Positions 38,117 through 47,363 are shown, numbered from the stretch's first letter. The stretch is 64,000 bases of DNA from JAVBSN01 sp031547045 (GCA_031547045.1 JAVBSN010000007.1:48326-112325); one strand, 5' to 3'. Notes: a model not told the origin generated them from the letters alone. Numbers and translations: made by a program.

Positions 38117-38266
38117 TTAAAGATCATCTGCATCTTGTATTGGTTCTTCTCCATCTTCTGGAACTCCAGTATAACTTCCTAATACATCTGAAGGTATTTG
38201 AGAATCTTGCTTGTTATCTGCTTTGTTAGTTGCTTGTTGTGATTTTTTAGTATTTTTGTTTCCCAT
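38117..38266 (-). CDS. 49-aa small disordered protein
   Basis: A 50-codon frame encodes MGNKNTKKSQQATNKADNKQ, then DVLGSYTGVPEDGEEPIQDADDL. The first half is Lys/Asn/Gln-rich and the second acidic, with no hydrophobic core, so it is probably disordered. The LGSYTG and QDADDL tail looks like a family of short proteins I recall from Lachnospiraceae, with no known function. The upstream site is weak (GCGGGCAAACTTT). A strong terminator begins 22 bp after the stop. Reality is supported by codon content, the terminator and the isolated position between two promoters. Confidence 0.65.
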   Translation of the reverse strand: MGNKNTKKSQQATNKADNKQDSQIPSDVLGSYTGVPEDGEEPIQDADDL

Positions 38267-38352
38267 AAAGTTTGCCCGCTTTCTAATTGTGGTGTGGTTG
38301 TTAGGTTTATTTACTTTATAGGATGTGCAGATTTTGGTGGATTATGCAACAT

Positions 38353-39561
38353 CTATTTTGCATTTTCACGCTTATATTCTAGTGGAGTCTGTCCTACCTG
38401 TTTCTTGAATATGTTTTGAAAGTGACTTTGTGACGAGAATCCTAAATGTATGGCAATATCCACAAGACTCTTTTCAGTAAATTGTAACAATCTCTTTGCT
38501 TCTACTATTTTCTGATCTATTATAAATTGTGAAAGGGTTCTACCTGTTCGTTCATGAAACATACTGCTAAGATAAGAACGTGAAATACCAAGCTCCTTGG
38601 CCATATCACTCACTTGAATACGACTATATAAATTCTTTTTCACATAGTAATAACACTCTTCAAATATCTTGAAGTTCTGTACTTCTCCATAATTTATAAT
38701 ATTTACACGCTCCACCATATCCTTTGCCATTTCCTGCATCAACTTCATAATAGCGTTAGGATCACGAAGAATCTCACATTTTTGAATATATAAATCTGAA
38801 AGTTTAAATGCTGATTGTGGATCTAATCCACCATCTATAGCAGCTCTAGACATGGTTGTTGCTGAACATATAAACATATTTTTATACTGTCGTAAATGAT
38901 CACTGGCCATTTTTCCTGCTTGCACATTAGGAACTGATTCAAATAATTCCATCAGCTTATCCATCTGCCCTGTACTTACATATAGATTTGCCAAACGCTC
39001 AAAACGGTAACTTGTTAACCCTATCTCAGACAAGCTTGTATCATCATAGCTTTCCAATATCTCCCGTGTATGTTCCTTATTAATCTCATCTCCTGCTTTA
39101 CCATACTTGGTATCAATGTGAATTCGTTCTATATCAAATGCCCGTCCTGTAATAGCTGTAATAAAAAAAGATAACATCCAAGCAACATACTGTGCTGAAA
39201 TTTCTGGTGAACAACATAACGCCTTCAAATATTCTGAACGTTGATCTTTGGGAATATCTAAAAGAAAAAATAAATGTCCAAAATCTTTCTCATCTTCTCC
39301 ATAGGCAACTGTTGGTCCTATTACAATTGTTTCACCAGAAGATAGATTCACATATCCATAATGCTGAAATAAGGTTGTAGTAATAACACCTGCGTCATAG
39401 GTCTCTGTCAAAATAATATTTCGTACCGCTGTGGCTGGATCTGGATATAAATGCAATGGTGAATAATAGTACTCTTCTCTTTCATTTTGATACATTCTGA
39501 TTCCAAGCCCTGATACTTTAGAAAAACTCTTGAGTAGATAAGCAATATCTTTTTTTATCAT
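38353..39561 (-). CDS. AraC-family transcriptional regulator of the sugar locus
   Basis: 402 residues. The C-terminal 100 residues are an AraC double HTH: IQVSDMAKELGISRSYLSSMFHERTGRTLSQF and SLVDIAIHLGFSSQSHFQNIFKKQVGQTPLEY. The first 290 residues are an uncharacterised sensor region without a clear cupin motif (RMYQNEREEYYYSPLHLYPDP near the start). It is divergent from the esterase/transporter/GH3 operon with only 109 bp between starts, so it very likely controls that operon in response to its sugar. GAGGTGATTAA precedes the ATG. Confidence 0.88.
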   Translation of the reverse strand: MIKKDIAYLLKSFSKVSGLGIRMYQNEREEYYYSPLHLYPDPATAVRNIILTETYDAGVITTTLFQHYGYVNLSSGETIVIGPTVAYGEDEKDFGHLFFLLDIPKDQRSEYLKALCCSPEISAQYVAWMLSFFITAITGRAFDIERIHIDTKYGKAGDEINKEHTREILESYDDTSLSEIGLTSYRFERLANLYVSTGQMDKLMELFESVPNVQAGKMASDHLRQYKNMFICSATTMSRAAIDGGLDPQSAFKLSDLYIQKCEILRDPNAIMKLMQEMAKDMVERVNIINYGEVQNFKIFEECYYYVKKNLYSRIQVSDMAKELGISRSYLSSMFHERTGRTLSQFIIDQKIVEAKRLLQFTEKSLVDIAIHLGFSSQSHFQNIFKKQVGQTPLEYKRENAK

Positions 39562-39670
39562 TTAATCACCTCTTCTAACAATTATACAATCAATAAAACA
39601 TATTTACAATATAATTAGTCAAATATGCTGTATTTTTTATTTATAACAAATTATTTTTGGAGGTATTGCT
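39562..39670. promoter_or_regulatory. Divergent promoter region between the AraC regulator and the sugar operon
   Basis: 109 bp of very AT-rich sequence contain both ribosome binding sites (GAGGTGATTAA leftwards, GGAGGTATTGCT rightwards) and must hold both promoters and the AraC operator. I cannot assign individual boxes with confidence. Confidence 0.4.
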
Positions 39671-40807
39671 ATGATAAGAAAGTATGATTTACAAACTTTA
39701 GAAGCACTTAAAACAAATGCAAAGCACGTGGAACACGAAGGTTTACCTATTTTATTAAAACCCATCCCCGAAGGGGGTGAAGATGGAGACATGGATCCAA
39801 GAATATATAATTCCATGAAGATGTTACCACTAATGTCAAAATTTATGGCTAAGCCAAAAAAAGATCAAACTGTTTTAGAATCTATTTTACCTATGCGTAA
39901 AATGTTTGATGAATATAAAGGTATTGAGCTTGTAACAGAGGGTATTGATACTTTTCATGTAAATGTACCAAGTGCCGACGGATATGAAGTACCTGTCCGC
40001 ATCTATAAACGTTCTAATACAGGAAGTAATCTTCCTATATTTGTATACTATCATGGTGGTGGCTTCTTTGGTGGTGGTCCTGACGTTGTTGAACAAATGT
40101 GTAAATTCATTGTACAAAATTATGATTGCCTAGCATTTAACATTGATTATAGACTTTGTCCTGAAAATCACTATCCTCAACCTTTAGACGATTGCTTCTT
40201 TGCAACATTATGGGCAAAAGAACATGCTAATGAATATGGCGGTGACAACAATCGTATGGTGGTTTCTGGTGATTCCGCTGGTGGTAATCTTGCAACTGCT
40301 GTTACAATGAGAGATCGTGAAGAACAGACCAATATGGTAAAAGCAAGAGTTCTCTTCTATCCCGCTGTAAACATTGCTGGAAAACATACAGAATTCTATA
40401 ATGGTGTTGATTTTAACAAATACCGTCGTAGCAAAAAACACGCTAAGGTAATTGATGCCATGTTAAAGCTAATGATGGGTGAACCTACTGATAATAGTAA
40501 CGGTCAAATTAAAATGTTAAATGATGTTTACTTGCAAGGACATTTAGATCCTGAACATATCTATGCTTCTCCATTGTTAGATGACCAACATGATGTTCCT
40601 CCTACTCTATTAATTTTTGGCGAACATGATTTTCTAGTATTTGAAGATTTTGCCTACGCACAAACACTACAAGATGCTGGCAGAGACATTAAGACCATTA
40701 TATATCGTGGCATGGGACATGGATTTGCGGACCAAGTAGGTGTGGCTCCTCAAGCAGAGGATAGCTTAATGGAAACTGTTAACTTTATGAAAGAATTATT
40801 TAACTAA
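39671..40807 (+). CDS. HSL-family alpha/beta hydrolase (esterase)
   Basis: 378 residues. The oxyanion-hole motif YYHGGGFFGGG (about residue 127) and nucleophile motif GDSAGGN (Ser about 196) mark the hormone-sensitive-lipase family. The acid and base fit GEHDFLVFEDF (Asp about 317) and YRGMGHGFAD (His about 348). DYRLCPENHYPQPLDD between them is also typical. It cleaves short acyl esters. Beside a transporter and a glycoside enzyme it probably removes acetyl or other acyl groups from the imported saccharide. It is the first gene of the operon, with GGAGGTATTGCT before ATG. Confidence 0.87.
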   Translation: MIRKYDLQTLEALKTNAKHVEHEGLPILLKPIPEGGEDGDMDPRIYNSMKMLPLMSKFMAKPKKDQTVLESILPMRKMFDEYKGIELVTEGIDTFHVNVPSADGYEVPVRIYKRSNTGSNLPIFVYYHGGGFFGGGPDVVEQMCKFIVQNYDCLAFNIDYRLCPENHYPQPLDDCFFATLWAKEHANEYGGDNNRMVVSGDSAGGNLATAVTMRDREEQTNMVKARVLFYPAVNIAGKHTEFYNGVDFNKYRRSKKHAKVIDAMLKLMMGEPTDNSNGQIKMLNDVYLQGHLDPEHIYASPLLDDQHDVPPTLLIFGEHDFLVFEDFAYAQTLQDAGRDIKTIIYRGMGHGFADQVGVAPQAEDSLMETVNFMKELFN

Positions 40808-40839
40808 CGATACGCGTTTGCGTACAGAAAGGAATACTG

Positions 40840-42210
40840 ATGAATCAAGTAAAAAACACAAAAGAAACTATTAGTTTCAGAGAAAAAATATTCTATGGTG
40901 GTGGTGACTTAGCTAGTAATCTTGTATTAGTATTGACATCCACATATGTATCCTTCTTCTATACAGATGCCCTTGGTCTAAATGCAGGAATTATAGGAAT
41001 GATAATACTCTGCTCACGTCTTTTTGATGGTGTATCTGATATGATTATGGGCTTCATCATGGATAAGACAAAATCTAAACACGGTAAAGCACGTCCTTGG
41101 ATTTTGTGGCTTGCAGCTCCCATCGGAATTGCTACCATACTAGTATTTTTGGTACCTAACATTGGTATGGTAGGAAAATATATTTATGTAGCAATAACCT
41201 ACAACCTAGTAACTACTTTCCTATACACTGCAATCAACATTCCTTATGGTGCATTAACAGCTCGTATGTCTAGAGATCAAGATCAAAGATCTATGATTAA
41301 CATTTTCCGTATGTTTTTAGCACAAATCGGATCTCTTGCAATTAATGCATTAACTCTTCCTCTTGTAAAAACATTTGGCGGAGCAGAAGGTACTTCTAAC
41401 CAGATGGCATGGGTTATCGTATCTGTTATCTACGGACTTGTAGCAATGGCTCTATTTTTACTTTGCTTCTATAACACAAAAGAAAGAGTTGATGTTCCAT
41501 CTGAGAATATTTCTTTTGGAAAAAGTCTTAAGTTATGTGTAAAAAATGATCAATGGTTATTACTTGTACTAATATGGGTCGTAATGGTACTTGGTATGTC
41601 ACTAAGCGGTGCTGTAGGTACTTATTACGCAAAATATTTATTAGGAAATGAGGTATATGTAGGTTTCTTAACTGCACTACAGACTTTAGCCGCACTAGTC
41701 GGCATGCTACTTATACCAGTGTTTATTTCCAAATACGGAAAACGTAATGTGGCACTGATTGCATCATGTATCTCTATACTAGGACAAGTATTAATATTAG
41801 TTAACCCTCTATCACTACAATGGCTATTATTCTGTTCATTTATAAAAGGTATTGGTATGTCTGGTGCTATGGGAACTATGTTCGCTATGGTTGCTGACAC
41901 TATTGAATATGGACAATGGAAAACTGGTACACGTGTAGAAGGAATGTTATACTCTACTACTACCTTTGGTGCTAAAGTTGGTGGTGGCGTAGGTATGGCT
42001 GTAGCCATGGCTATCCTTAGTGCAGCTAATTACGATGGTGCTCTTGCTGTGCAAGCCAGCGAAGCATTAGATGCAATTAAATTATTATATCTTTTGGTTC
42101 CAATTCCATTCCTTGTAATAACCCCTATTGTCTACTTATTCTATAAGTTAGATAATATATATCCTCAAGTTATTGATGATTTAAACAATGGAAAAACTAA
42201 AGCCAAATAA
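40840..42210 (+). CDS. GPH-family sugar:cation symporter (MelB type)
   Basis: 456 residues with twelve predicted membrane helices. Family landmarks are FREKIFYGGGDLASNLV at the start, GVSDMIMGFIMDKTKSKHGKARPW (cation/sugar site and cytoplasmic loop 2-3, about residues 63-88) and IPYGALTARMSRDQDQRS (about 128-145). DTIEYGQWKTGTRVEG lies near residue 350. It takes up an oligosaccharide or glycoside with Na+ or H+. It lies 32 bp downstream of the esterase gene. The substrate cannot be named from sequence; glucosides are the best guess from the neighbouring enzymes. Confidence 0.9.
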   Translation: MNQVKNTKETISFREKIFYGGGDLASNLVLVLTSTYVSFFYTDALGLNAGIIGMIILCSRLFDGVSDMIMGFIMDKTKSKHGKARPWILWLAAPIGIATILVFLVPNIGMVGKYIYVAITYNLVTTFLYTAINIPYGALTARMSRDQDQRSMINIFRMFLAQIGSLAINALTLPLVKTFGGAEGTSNQMAWVIVSVIYGLVAMALFLLCFYNTKERVDVPSENISFGKSLKLCVKNDQWLLLVLIWVVMVLGMSLSGAVGTYYAKYLLGNEVYVGFLTALQTLAALVGMLLIPVFISKYGKRNVALIASCISILGQVLILVNPLSLQWLLFCSFIKGIGMSGAMGTMFAMVADTIEYGQWKTGTRVEGMLYSTTTFGAKVGGGVGMAVAMAILSAANYDGALAVQASEALDAIKLLYLLVPIPFLVITPIVYLFYKLDNIYPQVIDDLNNGKTKAK

Positions 42211-42230
42211 ACAAAAGTAAGGAGGTCCTT

Positions 42231-43079
42231 ATGAGTAAACAAGAAAAAATAATAATACCAATAATAGGGATTATTTTATTATCCATTTTCACATTCACAG
42301 ATTTACAGATTTCTCAAACTTTATTTACAAAAAATCTGTTTGGTCGCATTTTTGAAGTAATTGGAGAACTTCCCTTTACCTTTATAGCTGTTTTGGGATT
42401 TATGTTATTATTTCGTTTTCGAAGTCGTAAAAATACAGCAGTAAGTATACTACTAGGTATTATTTATGGAATATTCACTCTACTATTTAGTATTATGGGT
42501 GGTTTTATGAGTTGGAATTATCTCCATGAAAATATAGCTGGCGCACCTCAAGCCCTTGCATTTTTATTTACTGCTATTATCCTTATAGCTGCTTATTTCC
42601 TTATCAGATTGGTTCCAGCGGAAAATGCCAAAGAAGCGGTTACATTTGCTATAATTGCTATCTTCTACTTTATAGTAGTCATTATTGTTATGAATACGTT
42701 AAAAGGCATGTGGGGGCGAATGAGAATTCGTGAAATGACTGATCCCATTACAGAATTTACACGCTGGTATGTGATTACTAATAGAGGTGGCTTTAACAAT
42801 ATATATGCTTCCTTCCCTTCTGGACATTCCATGAATGCAGCAGGAACTATAGCATTTAGCCTACTCCCTTCCTTTATTCCTAATCTTAAGAATAAGGAAA
42901 AACTAATAAAAATTATTTGTTATGTATATATGATCTTATGTGCAATTAGTCGTGTCGTTATGGGCGCACATTTTGCAAGTGATACCACAGCGGGTATCCT
43001 ACTATCTTTATTAATTTTTGAAATAGTACGTACTATTGTATGTAAAATACGAAAGAATAAAATACCTAAAAACTCTTGA
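42231..43079 (+). CDS. PAP2-superfamily membrane phosphatase
   Basis: 282 residues with about seven membrane helices. The three phosphatase motifs are in order: KGMWGRMRIRE (about residue 160), SFPSGHSMNAAG (about 192) and SRVVMGAHFASD (about 243), giving the catalytic His residues. It should hydrolyse a lipid or sugar phosphate at the outer face of the membrane, for example undecaprenyl pyrophosphate. Its presence inside a sugar-use operon is unusual. It overlaps the region of the next gene's leader, so the two are probably co-translated. GGAGGTCCTT precedes the ATG. Confidence 0.87.
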   Translation: MSKQEKIIIPIIGIILLSIFTFTDLQISQTLFTKNLFGRIFEVIGELPFTFIAVLGFMLLFRFRSRKNTAVSILLGIIYGIFTLLFSIMGGFMSWNYLHENIAGAPQALAFLFTAIILIAAYFLIRLVPAENAKEAVTFAIIAIFYFIVVIIVMNTLKGMWGRMRIREMTDPITEFTRWYVITNRGGFNNIYASFPSGHSMNAAGTIAFSLLPSFIPNLKNKEKLIKIICYVYMILCAISRVVMGAHFASDTTAGILLSLLIFEIVRTIVCKIRKNKIPKNS

Positions 43080-43102
43080 TAATACAGAAAGGTTTGACAA
43101 CT

Positions 43103-44866
43103 ATGAATATTAATTTAAAAGCAAATCCATTCTTCTTGGATGATGAGGCATGTGCTTGGGTAAATGATACCTTAGATAGCATGACCTTAGAAGAAAAAAT
43201 AGGGCAACTTTTTTGCCCACTTGGAGCAACAGATGATGAAAATTATCTAGAAATGTTAACAAAGAAAATAGGAGTCGGCGGTATAATGTACCGCCCAGCT
43301 CTTGCCCTAAATGTTCAAAAGACTCATGATATTTTACAGAAAAATTCAAAAATACCTATGCTTCTAGCCGCAAACTTAGAAGCTGGCGGAAGTGGTGCTG
43401 CCATAGAAGGATTGAATTATGCAAAGCCTATGGGCGTTGCTGCAACTGATGATGACGAGATGGGATATTGGTTAGGAAGAATTGCCTGTAGAGAGGGCGC
43501 TGCTCTTGGACTAAACTGGGCGTTTGCTCCTATTGTAGACATTGACATGAACTTCCGTAATCCAATTACCAACTTACGTACTTTTGGAAGCGACCACAAA
43601 CGTGTTATTCGTATGGCAAAAGGTTATCTTCGTGCTGCTGATGAAGCTAATGTTGCTGTATCAATCAAACATTTTCCTGGTGATGGTGTGGATGAACGTG
43701 ACCAACATCTATTGACAAGTGTTAACACTCTATCATGCGAAGAATGGGATGAAACCTATGGTGAAATTTATCAAACACTAATTAACGATGGTGCCAAAAC
43801 AGTAATGATCGGTCATATTGCTCAGCCAGCTTACCAAAAAGCATTAGCTGACGATCCTTCTAAATATGATAAAAAATGTGTACCTGCTACACTTTCAAAA
43901 GAAATTATGGTAGGTTTACTTAGAGAAAAACTAGGATTTAACGGCTTAATTGTTACGGATGCAACACCAATGCTTGGCTACACTGTTGCTGGTGAGCGTT
44001 CTAAACTTGTACCTCTTTCTATAGCGTGTGGTGCAGATATGTTCTTATTTAACAAAAATCTAGAAGAAGATTATGACTCTATGTTAACAGGATACAAAGA
44101 AGGTGTCTTAACTGATGAACGTCTAGATGAAGCATTAATTCGTATATTAGCTACCAAAGCTTCCTTAGGACTTCACAAGAAACAAGCAGAAGGCACTCTA
44201 GTTCCTACACCAGAAGCATTAAGCCTCTTACGTTGCAAGGAACATGTTGACAAAGCTATAGAATGTGCAGATAAAGCGGTTACTCTTGTAAAGGATACCC
44301 AAAATATGCTTCCGCTCTCTCCTGCCAAAACCAAACGAGTATATCTAAATGTCTTAGAACATAATCAAGATATTGATACACCACTTAAAAAAGCATGGAA
44401 AGAAAAACTAGAAGCCGAAGGTTTCGAAGTTCATTTGCGAAATAGAGATACTAATGTAGATATTATGTCTGCTTTCTCTGGAACAAGTGATGACCCTCAT
44501 GCAATTGCATTAATGCAGGAAATTTTCGAAAAGGTAGAAGACTTTAAAGGTCGCTATGACTTAGCAATTTATGTATCTAATTATGAAACAGCCAGCAACA
44601 ATGTAGTAGTCCGCTTGCAATGGCAAGGACTTATGGGTATGGGAAATGATGCACCTTGGTTTGTAGGTGAAATCCCTACAATGTTTATAAGTATGGCTAA
44701 CCCTTACCACCTATTAGATGTACCTATGATTAAAACATATATCAATGCATACACTTATACACCAGAGGTAGTAGATGCTGTATTTGAAAAGATCATGGGA
44801 AGAAGTGAATTCAAAGGAATATCTCCTGTGGATGCCAGTTGTGGACGTGAAGATACATTATATTAA
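43103..44866 (+). CDS. Glycoside family GH3 enzyme (beta-N-acetylhexosaminidase/phosphorylase type)
   Basis: 587 residues from ATG at 43103 (AGAAAGG upstream). The N-terminal barrel has KHFPGDGVDERDQHLLT (about residues 190-206), equivalent to the KHFPGHG...DSH motif of NagZ-type GH3 enzymes. Its His acts with Asp as acid/base. The nucleophile Asp is in LIVTDATPML (about 290). A second domain follows (VDKAIECADKAVTLVKD, about 390). There is no signal peptide, so it works on imported substrate. Some GH3 enzymes with this His acid/base are phosphorylases, and the adjacent beta-phosphoglucomutase gene fits that reading. It could also be a plain hydrolase. Confidence 0.85.
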   Translation: MNINLKANPFFLDDEACAWVNDTLDSMTLEEKIGQLFCPLGATDDENYLEMLTKKIGVGGIMYRPALALNVQKTHDILQKNSKIPMLLAANLEAGGSGAAIEGLNYAKPMGVAATDDDEMGYWLGRIACREGAALGLNWAFAPIVDIDMNFRNPITNLRTFGSDHKRVIRMAKGYLRAADEANVAVSIKHFPGDGVDERDQHLLTSVNTLSCEEWDETYGEIYQTLINDGAKTVMIGHIAQPAYQKALADDPSKYDKKCVPATLSKEIMVGLLREKLGFNGLIVTDATPMLGYTVAGERSKLVPLSIACGADMFLFNKNLEEDYDSMLTGYKEGVLTDERLDEALIRILATKASLGLHKKQAEGTLVPTPEALSLLRCKEHVDKAIECADKAVTLVKDTQNMLPLSPAKTKRVYLNVLEHNQDIDTPLKKAWKEKLEAEGFEVHLRNRDTNVDIMSAFSGTSDDPHAIALMQEIFEKVEDFKGRYDLAIYVSNYETASNNVVVRLQWQGLMGMGNDAPWFVGEIPTMFISMANPYHLLDVPMIKTYINAYTYTPEVVDAVFEKIMGRSEFKGISPVDASCGREDTLY

Positions 44867-44892
44867 TTTTTTGAAAGGAGTCAAATAAATAT

Positions 44893-45540
44893 ATGGAATC
44901 AGCAAAATTTTCTGGAATTATTTTTGACTTGGATGGAGTGATTTGCCACACAGACCACTATCATTATCAAGCGTGGAAAATGTTATCAGATAAATTAGAT
45001 ATTCCATTTGACGAGACTAAGAATAATCGATTGCGAGGAGTATCTCGCATGGAAAGTCTTGAAATCATTTTGGAGGAATATCCACACCAACTAACTCTTA
45101 GCGAAAAAGAAAATTTATGTAGCGAAAAGAATGCTAATTATGTAGCTTTACTAAATCAGATGAGTACCAAAGATTTATCAGATGAGATAGCAACCACTCT
45201 GCTTACTCTACGTTCTCTTGGTCTCAAGCTTGCCATTGGTTCATCAAGTCGCAATGCTAAAATGATTCTGAAAAAACTGGGCTTACAAAATTTCTTTGAT
45301 GTAGTAAGTGATGGCACTAACATTACTAAAACCAAACCTGACCCTGAAGTTTTCTTAACTGCAGCACAAATGTTAGATCTTGAACCTTCAACTTGTCTAG
45401 TGGTTGAGGATGCTGATGCAGGTGTAGCCGCAGCTAAAACTGGAGGCTTTGCTTGCTCTGGCATTGGCGGTGCTACAAGTAATCCCAATATTGATTATGC
45501 CTTAACAAATTTCAGTGATTTGTTGAAGATTGTGGCTTAA
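44893..45540 (+). CDS. pgmB: Beta-phosphoglucomutase (HAD superfamily)
   Basis: 215 residues. HAD motif I FDLDGVICHTD (phospho-Asp about residue 13 and general acid/base Asp two residues later), RGVSRMESL (substrate loop, about 49-57), motif II GSSSRNA (about 115), TKTKPDPEVF (motif III, about 145) and VVEDADAGVAAAKTGG (about 170) follow beta-PGM order closely. It converts beta-glucose 1-phosphate to glucose 6-phosphate in the cytoplasm. Such enzymes normally accompany inverting or retaining phosphorylases of glucosides, which gives a clue to the upstream GH3 enzyme. It is the last gene of the operon before a bidirectional terminator. Confidence 0.9.
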   Translation: MESAKFSGIIFDLDGVICHTDHYHYQAWKMLSDKLDIPFDETKNNRLRGVSRMESLEIILEEYPHQLTLSEKENLCSEKNANYVALLNQMSTKDLSDEIATTLLTLRSLGLKLAIGSSSRNAKMILKKLGLQNFFDVVSDGTNITKTKPDPEVFLTAAQMLDLEPSTCLVVEDADAGVAAAKTGGFACSGIGGATSNPNIDYALTNFSDLLKIVA

Positions 45541-45555
45541 ATATCTAAACCTTAT

Positions 45556-45604
45556 ATAAAACTCTCCGTATATCAAATAATATTTAATACACGGAGAGTT
45601 TTAT
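45556..45604. terminator. Bidirectional terminator between pgmB and the choice-of-anchor gene
   Basis: ATAAAACTCTCCGT and ACGGAGAGTTTTAT make a 14-bp stem around an AT-rich loop, with T runs in both directions, between convergent genes. Confidence 0.85.
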
Positions 45605-45606
45605 AT

Positions 45607-47349
45607 CTATTCTATCATAAGATTTTCTACACCAATATTATTCAAGGTGATACAAGGTTTACAACGAGATGTCTTGCAACGATTATTAGCCTGACATACT
45701 TTTAAAATATAAGTACCGTCAAATGGAACCATGAATTCGAAATCTCCACGTCCCTTAATACATACATTGTATAAAAATGTATCCTTGCCATTATCTCTCT
45801 CGTACAATCGTATTTCCCAAATATGGCATTTACCACAATAGCATCCCTTAATACATCCTTTAATTACACCTGATTTTATCTGACATTCTTGACAGACTGG
45901 ACATGGTTTTTGCTTCGGACATTCTGCAGGAACCGGCATTGGAACAGTAATATATATCTTCTCCGGTTCTGGACATGTCGGGCATGGTGGGCATGGCTTT
46001 GGCATTGGACATGTTGGACACGTTGGGCATGGCTTTGGCGTCGGACACGTTGGGCATGGCGTTGGTGTCGGGCACGTTGGACACGGTTCTGCTATCGGAC
46101 ATGGTTCTGGCGTTGGACACGTTGGGCATGGCGTTGGTATAGGACATGGTTCTGCTATTGGACATGGCTGTACTTCTGGACATGTCGGACACACTGGTGC
46201 AGTTTCCTCATCTGGTAGTATCTGTATCGGAGTCACTGGTGCCACTTCAACTGGTGTTTGTGGTACTTGTATTGGTGTTTCCTCCATTTGACTAGGAGCT
46301 ACACGTGTTGGTGCTACAGGCGCTAACATAGTTTGGCATCTTACTCCTCCAACAAATGGGAAATAATGAAATTCAAAACCACTATTTGCATTTACCGCAA
46401 AAGCTCTAAGTGCCGCATTACCACTTACATGACCACCTGTAGCATGTGCATTGAACATAGCTTGTGGTGCCAATATACTTCCCCATATATCTGAGGATTT
46501 TTCCATATAAATATTAGATGCATCCTCAAACACATACAATGTTTGATTAGCCTTACTCTTTTCTCCATATACACCATATTGTAAATGAGCATTTGCTCCC
46601 GTTCTTAGTCTTACAATAACTCTACTTCCTTGTGGGACTTCTGCTCGTATTCCCTTATTTATCAATCCATTTGGTCTTACATCAATAAGAAATACATTTT
46701 GTACAGGATCATTGCCCTTTAAAATCCATTCATAATTATTATTAATTACTGCTCCATTTGGAGTTAATTTCTCAATACATGCTTTGTAATTCGATATACT
46801 TGTTCTCGCATCATTAAAGAATTTAGGTATGTTAGCACCTACTCTACTTGACGGTATATATCTTGGCACATCATAGCTAGGAACCACATAATGATTACCT
46901 TTATCTGTAGGTGTCCAATATTGACTACCTCCATTTGCTTGATACAAATATTTTAACTCTTGTATACTCATACCATTTTTCCCAATAAAATAGGTACTTC
47001 CATTGGCCGCACGAAATCCACTACCACCAACTACATGACCTATTACAACTAACGGTCCATTCATAGATATATTTCCACCTACTAAAAATCGTACTAAATC
47101 TGGTGAGTAACCAACTTTTTTGTTACCCTTGTTTACAAAACCAACACTTAATACTCTTGGACTGTTATAATTTCCACCAATTGCTACAGGGCCTTCAATA
47201 TCTACTATATTATTAGCATCATTAAATACAATAACATTAAATCTAGATGCCGTACCAAAGGGCTGGCCTGCAATGTCTTTCCATGTTATATTATTATAGG
47301 GTAATCCTGAACTCATAATATTCTCATTAGTATAATTCATATTGTCCAT
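45607..47349 (-). CDS. Choice-of-anchor A family protein with Cys/Pro-rich repeat and C-terminal domain
   Basis: 580 residues from ATG at 47349 (CAGGAGTATAT upstream). The first 330 residues are a choice-of-anchor A domain: FNVIVFNDANNIVDIEGPVAIGGN near the start and EKSSDIWGSILAPQAMFNAHATGGHVSGN near the end. A Pro/Thr/Val linker follows, then about 80 residues of CPTCPTPEPCP-type repeat. The C-terminus is a 75-residue Cys-containing beta domain (CHIWEIRLYERDNG, FEFMVPFDGTYILKVC). There is no signal peptide or sortase signal, which is odd for this family, whose members are usually surface proteins. The many Cys suggest a disulfide-linked structural layer, perhaps on a spore; this is inference. 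Confidence 0.75.
   Translation of the reverse strand: MDNMNYTNENIMSSGLPYNNITWKDIAGQPFGTASRFNVIVFNDANNIVDIEGPVAIGGNYNSPRVLSVGFVNKGNKKVGYSPDLVRFLVGGNISMNGPLVVIGHVVGGSGFRAANGSTYFIGKNGMSIQELKYLYQANGGSQYWTPTDKGNHYVVPSYDVPRYIPSSRVGANIPKFFNDARTSISNYKACIEKLTPNGAVINNNYEWILKGNDPVQNVFLIDVRPNGLINKGIRAEVPQGSRVIVRLRTGANAHLQYGVYGEKSKANQTLYVFEDASNIYMEKSSDIWGSILAPQAMFNAHATGGHVSGNAALRAFAVNANSGFEFHYFPFVGGVRCQTMLAPVAPTRVAPSQMEETPIQVPQTPVEVAPVTPIQILPDEETAPVCPTCPEVQPCPIAEPCPIPTPCPTCPTPEPCPIAEPCPTCPTPTPCPTCPTPKPCPTCPTCPMPKPCPPCPTCPEPEKIYITVPMPVPAECPKQKPCPVCQECQIKSGVIKGCIKGCYCGKCHIWEIRLYERDNGKDTFLYNVCIKGRGDFEFMVPFDGTYILKVCQANNRCKTSRCKPCITLNNIGVENLMIE
45960..46200 (-). repeat. Tandem Cys-Pro repeat coding region
   Basis: About 240 bp encode repeating units of the type CPTCPTP, PKPCPTCPTC and CPIAEPCP. 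The DNA is also repetitive, with GGACATGTTGGGCATGG-like blocks, and locally much richer in GC than the window. Slippage could change its length between strains. Confidence 0.8.
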
Positions 47350-47363
47350 ATATACTCCTGAAA

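Noticed and set aside
45889..46218. A plus-strand open frame rich in Trp and Arg opposite the Cys-Pro repeat
   Set aside because: It is the mirror of the repeat on the other strand, has no ribosome binding site and a composition unlike any protein family.
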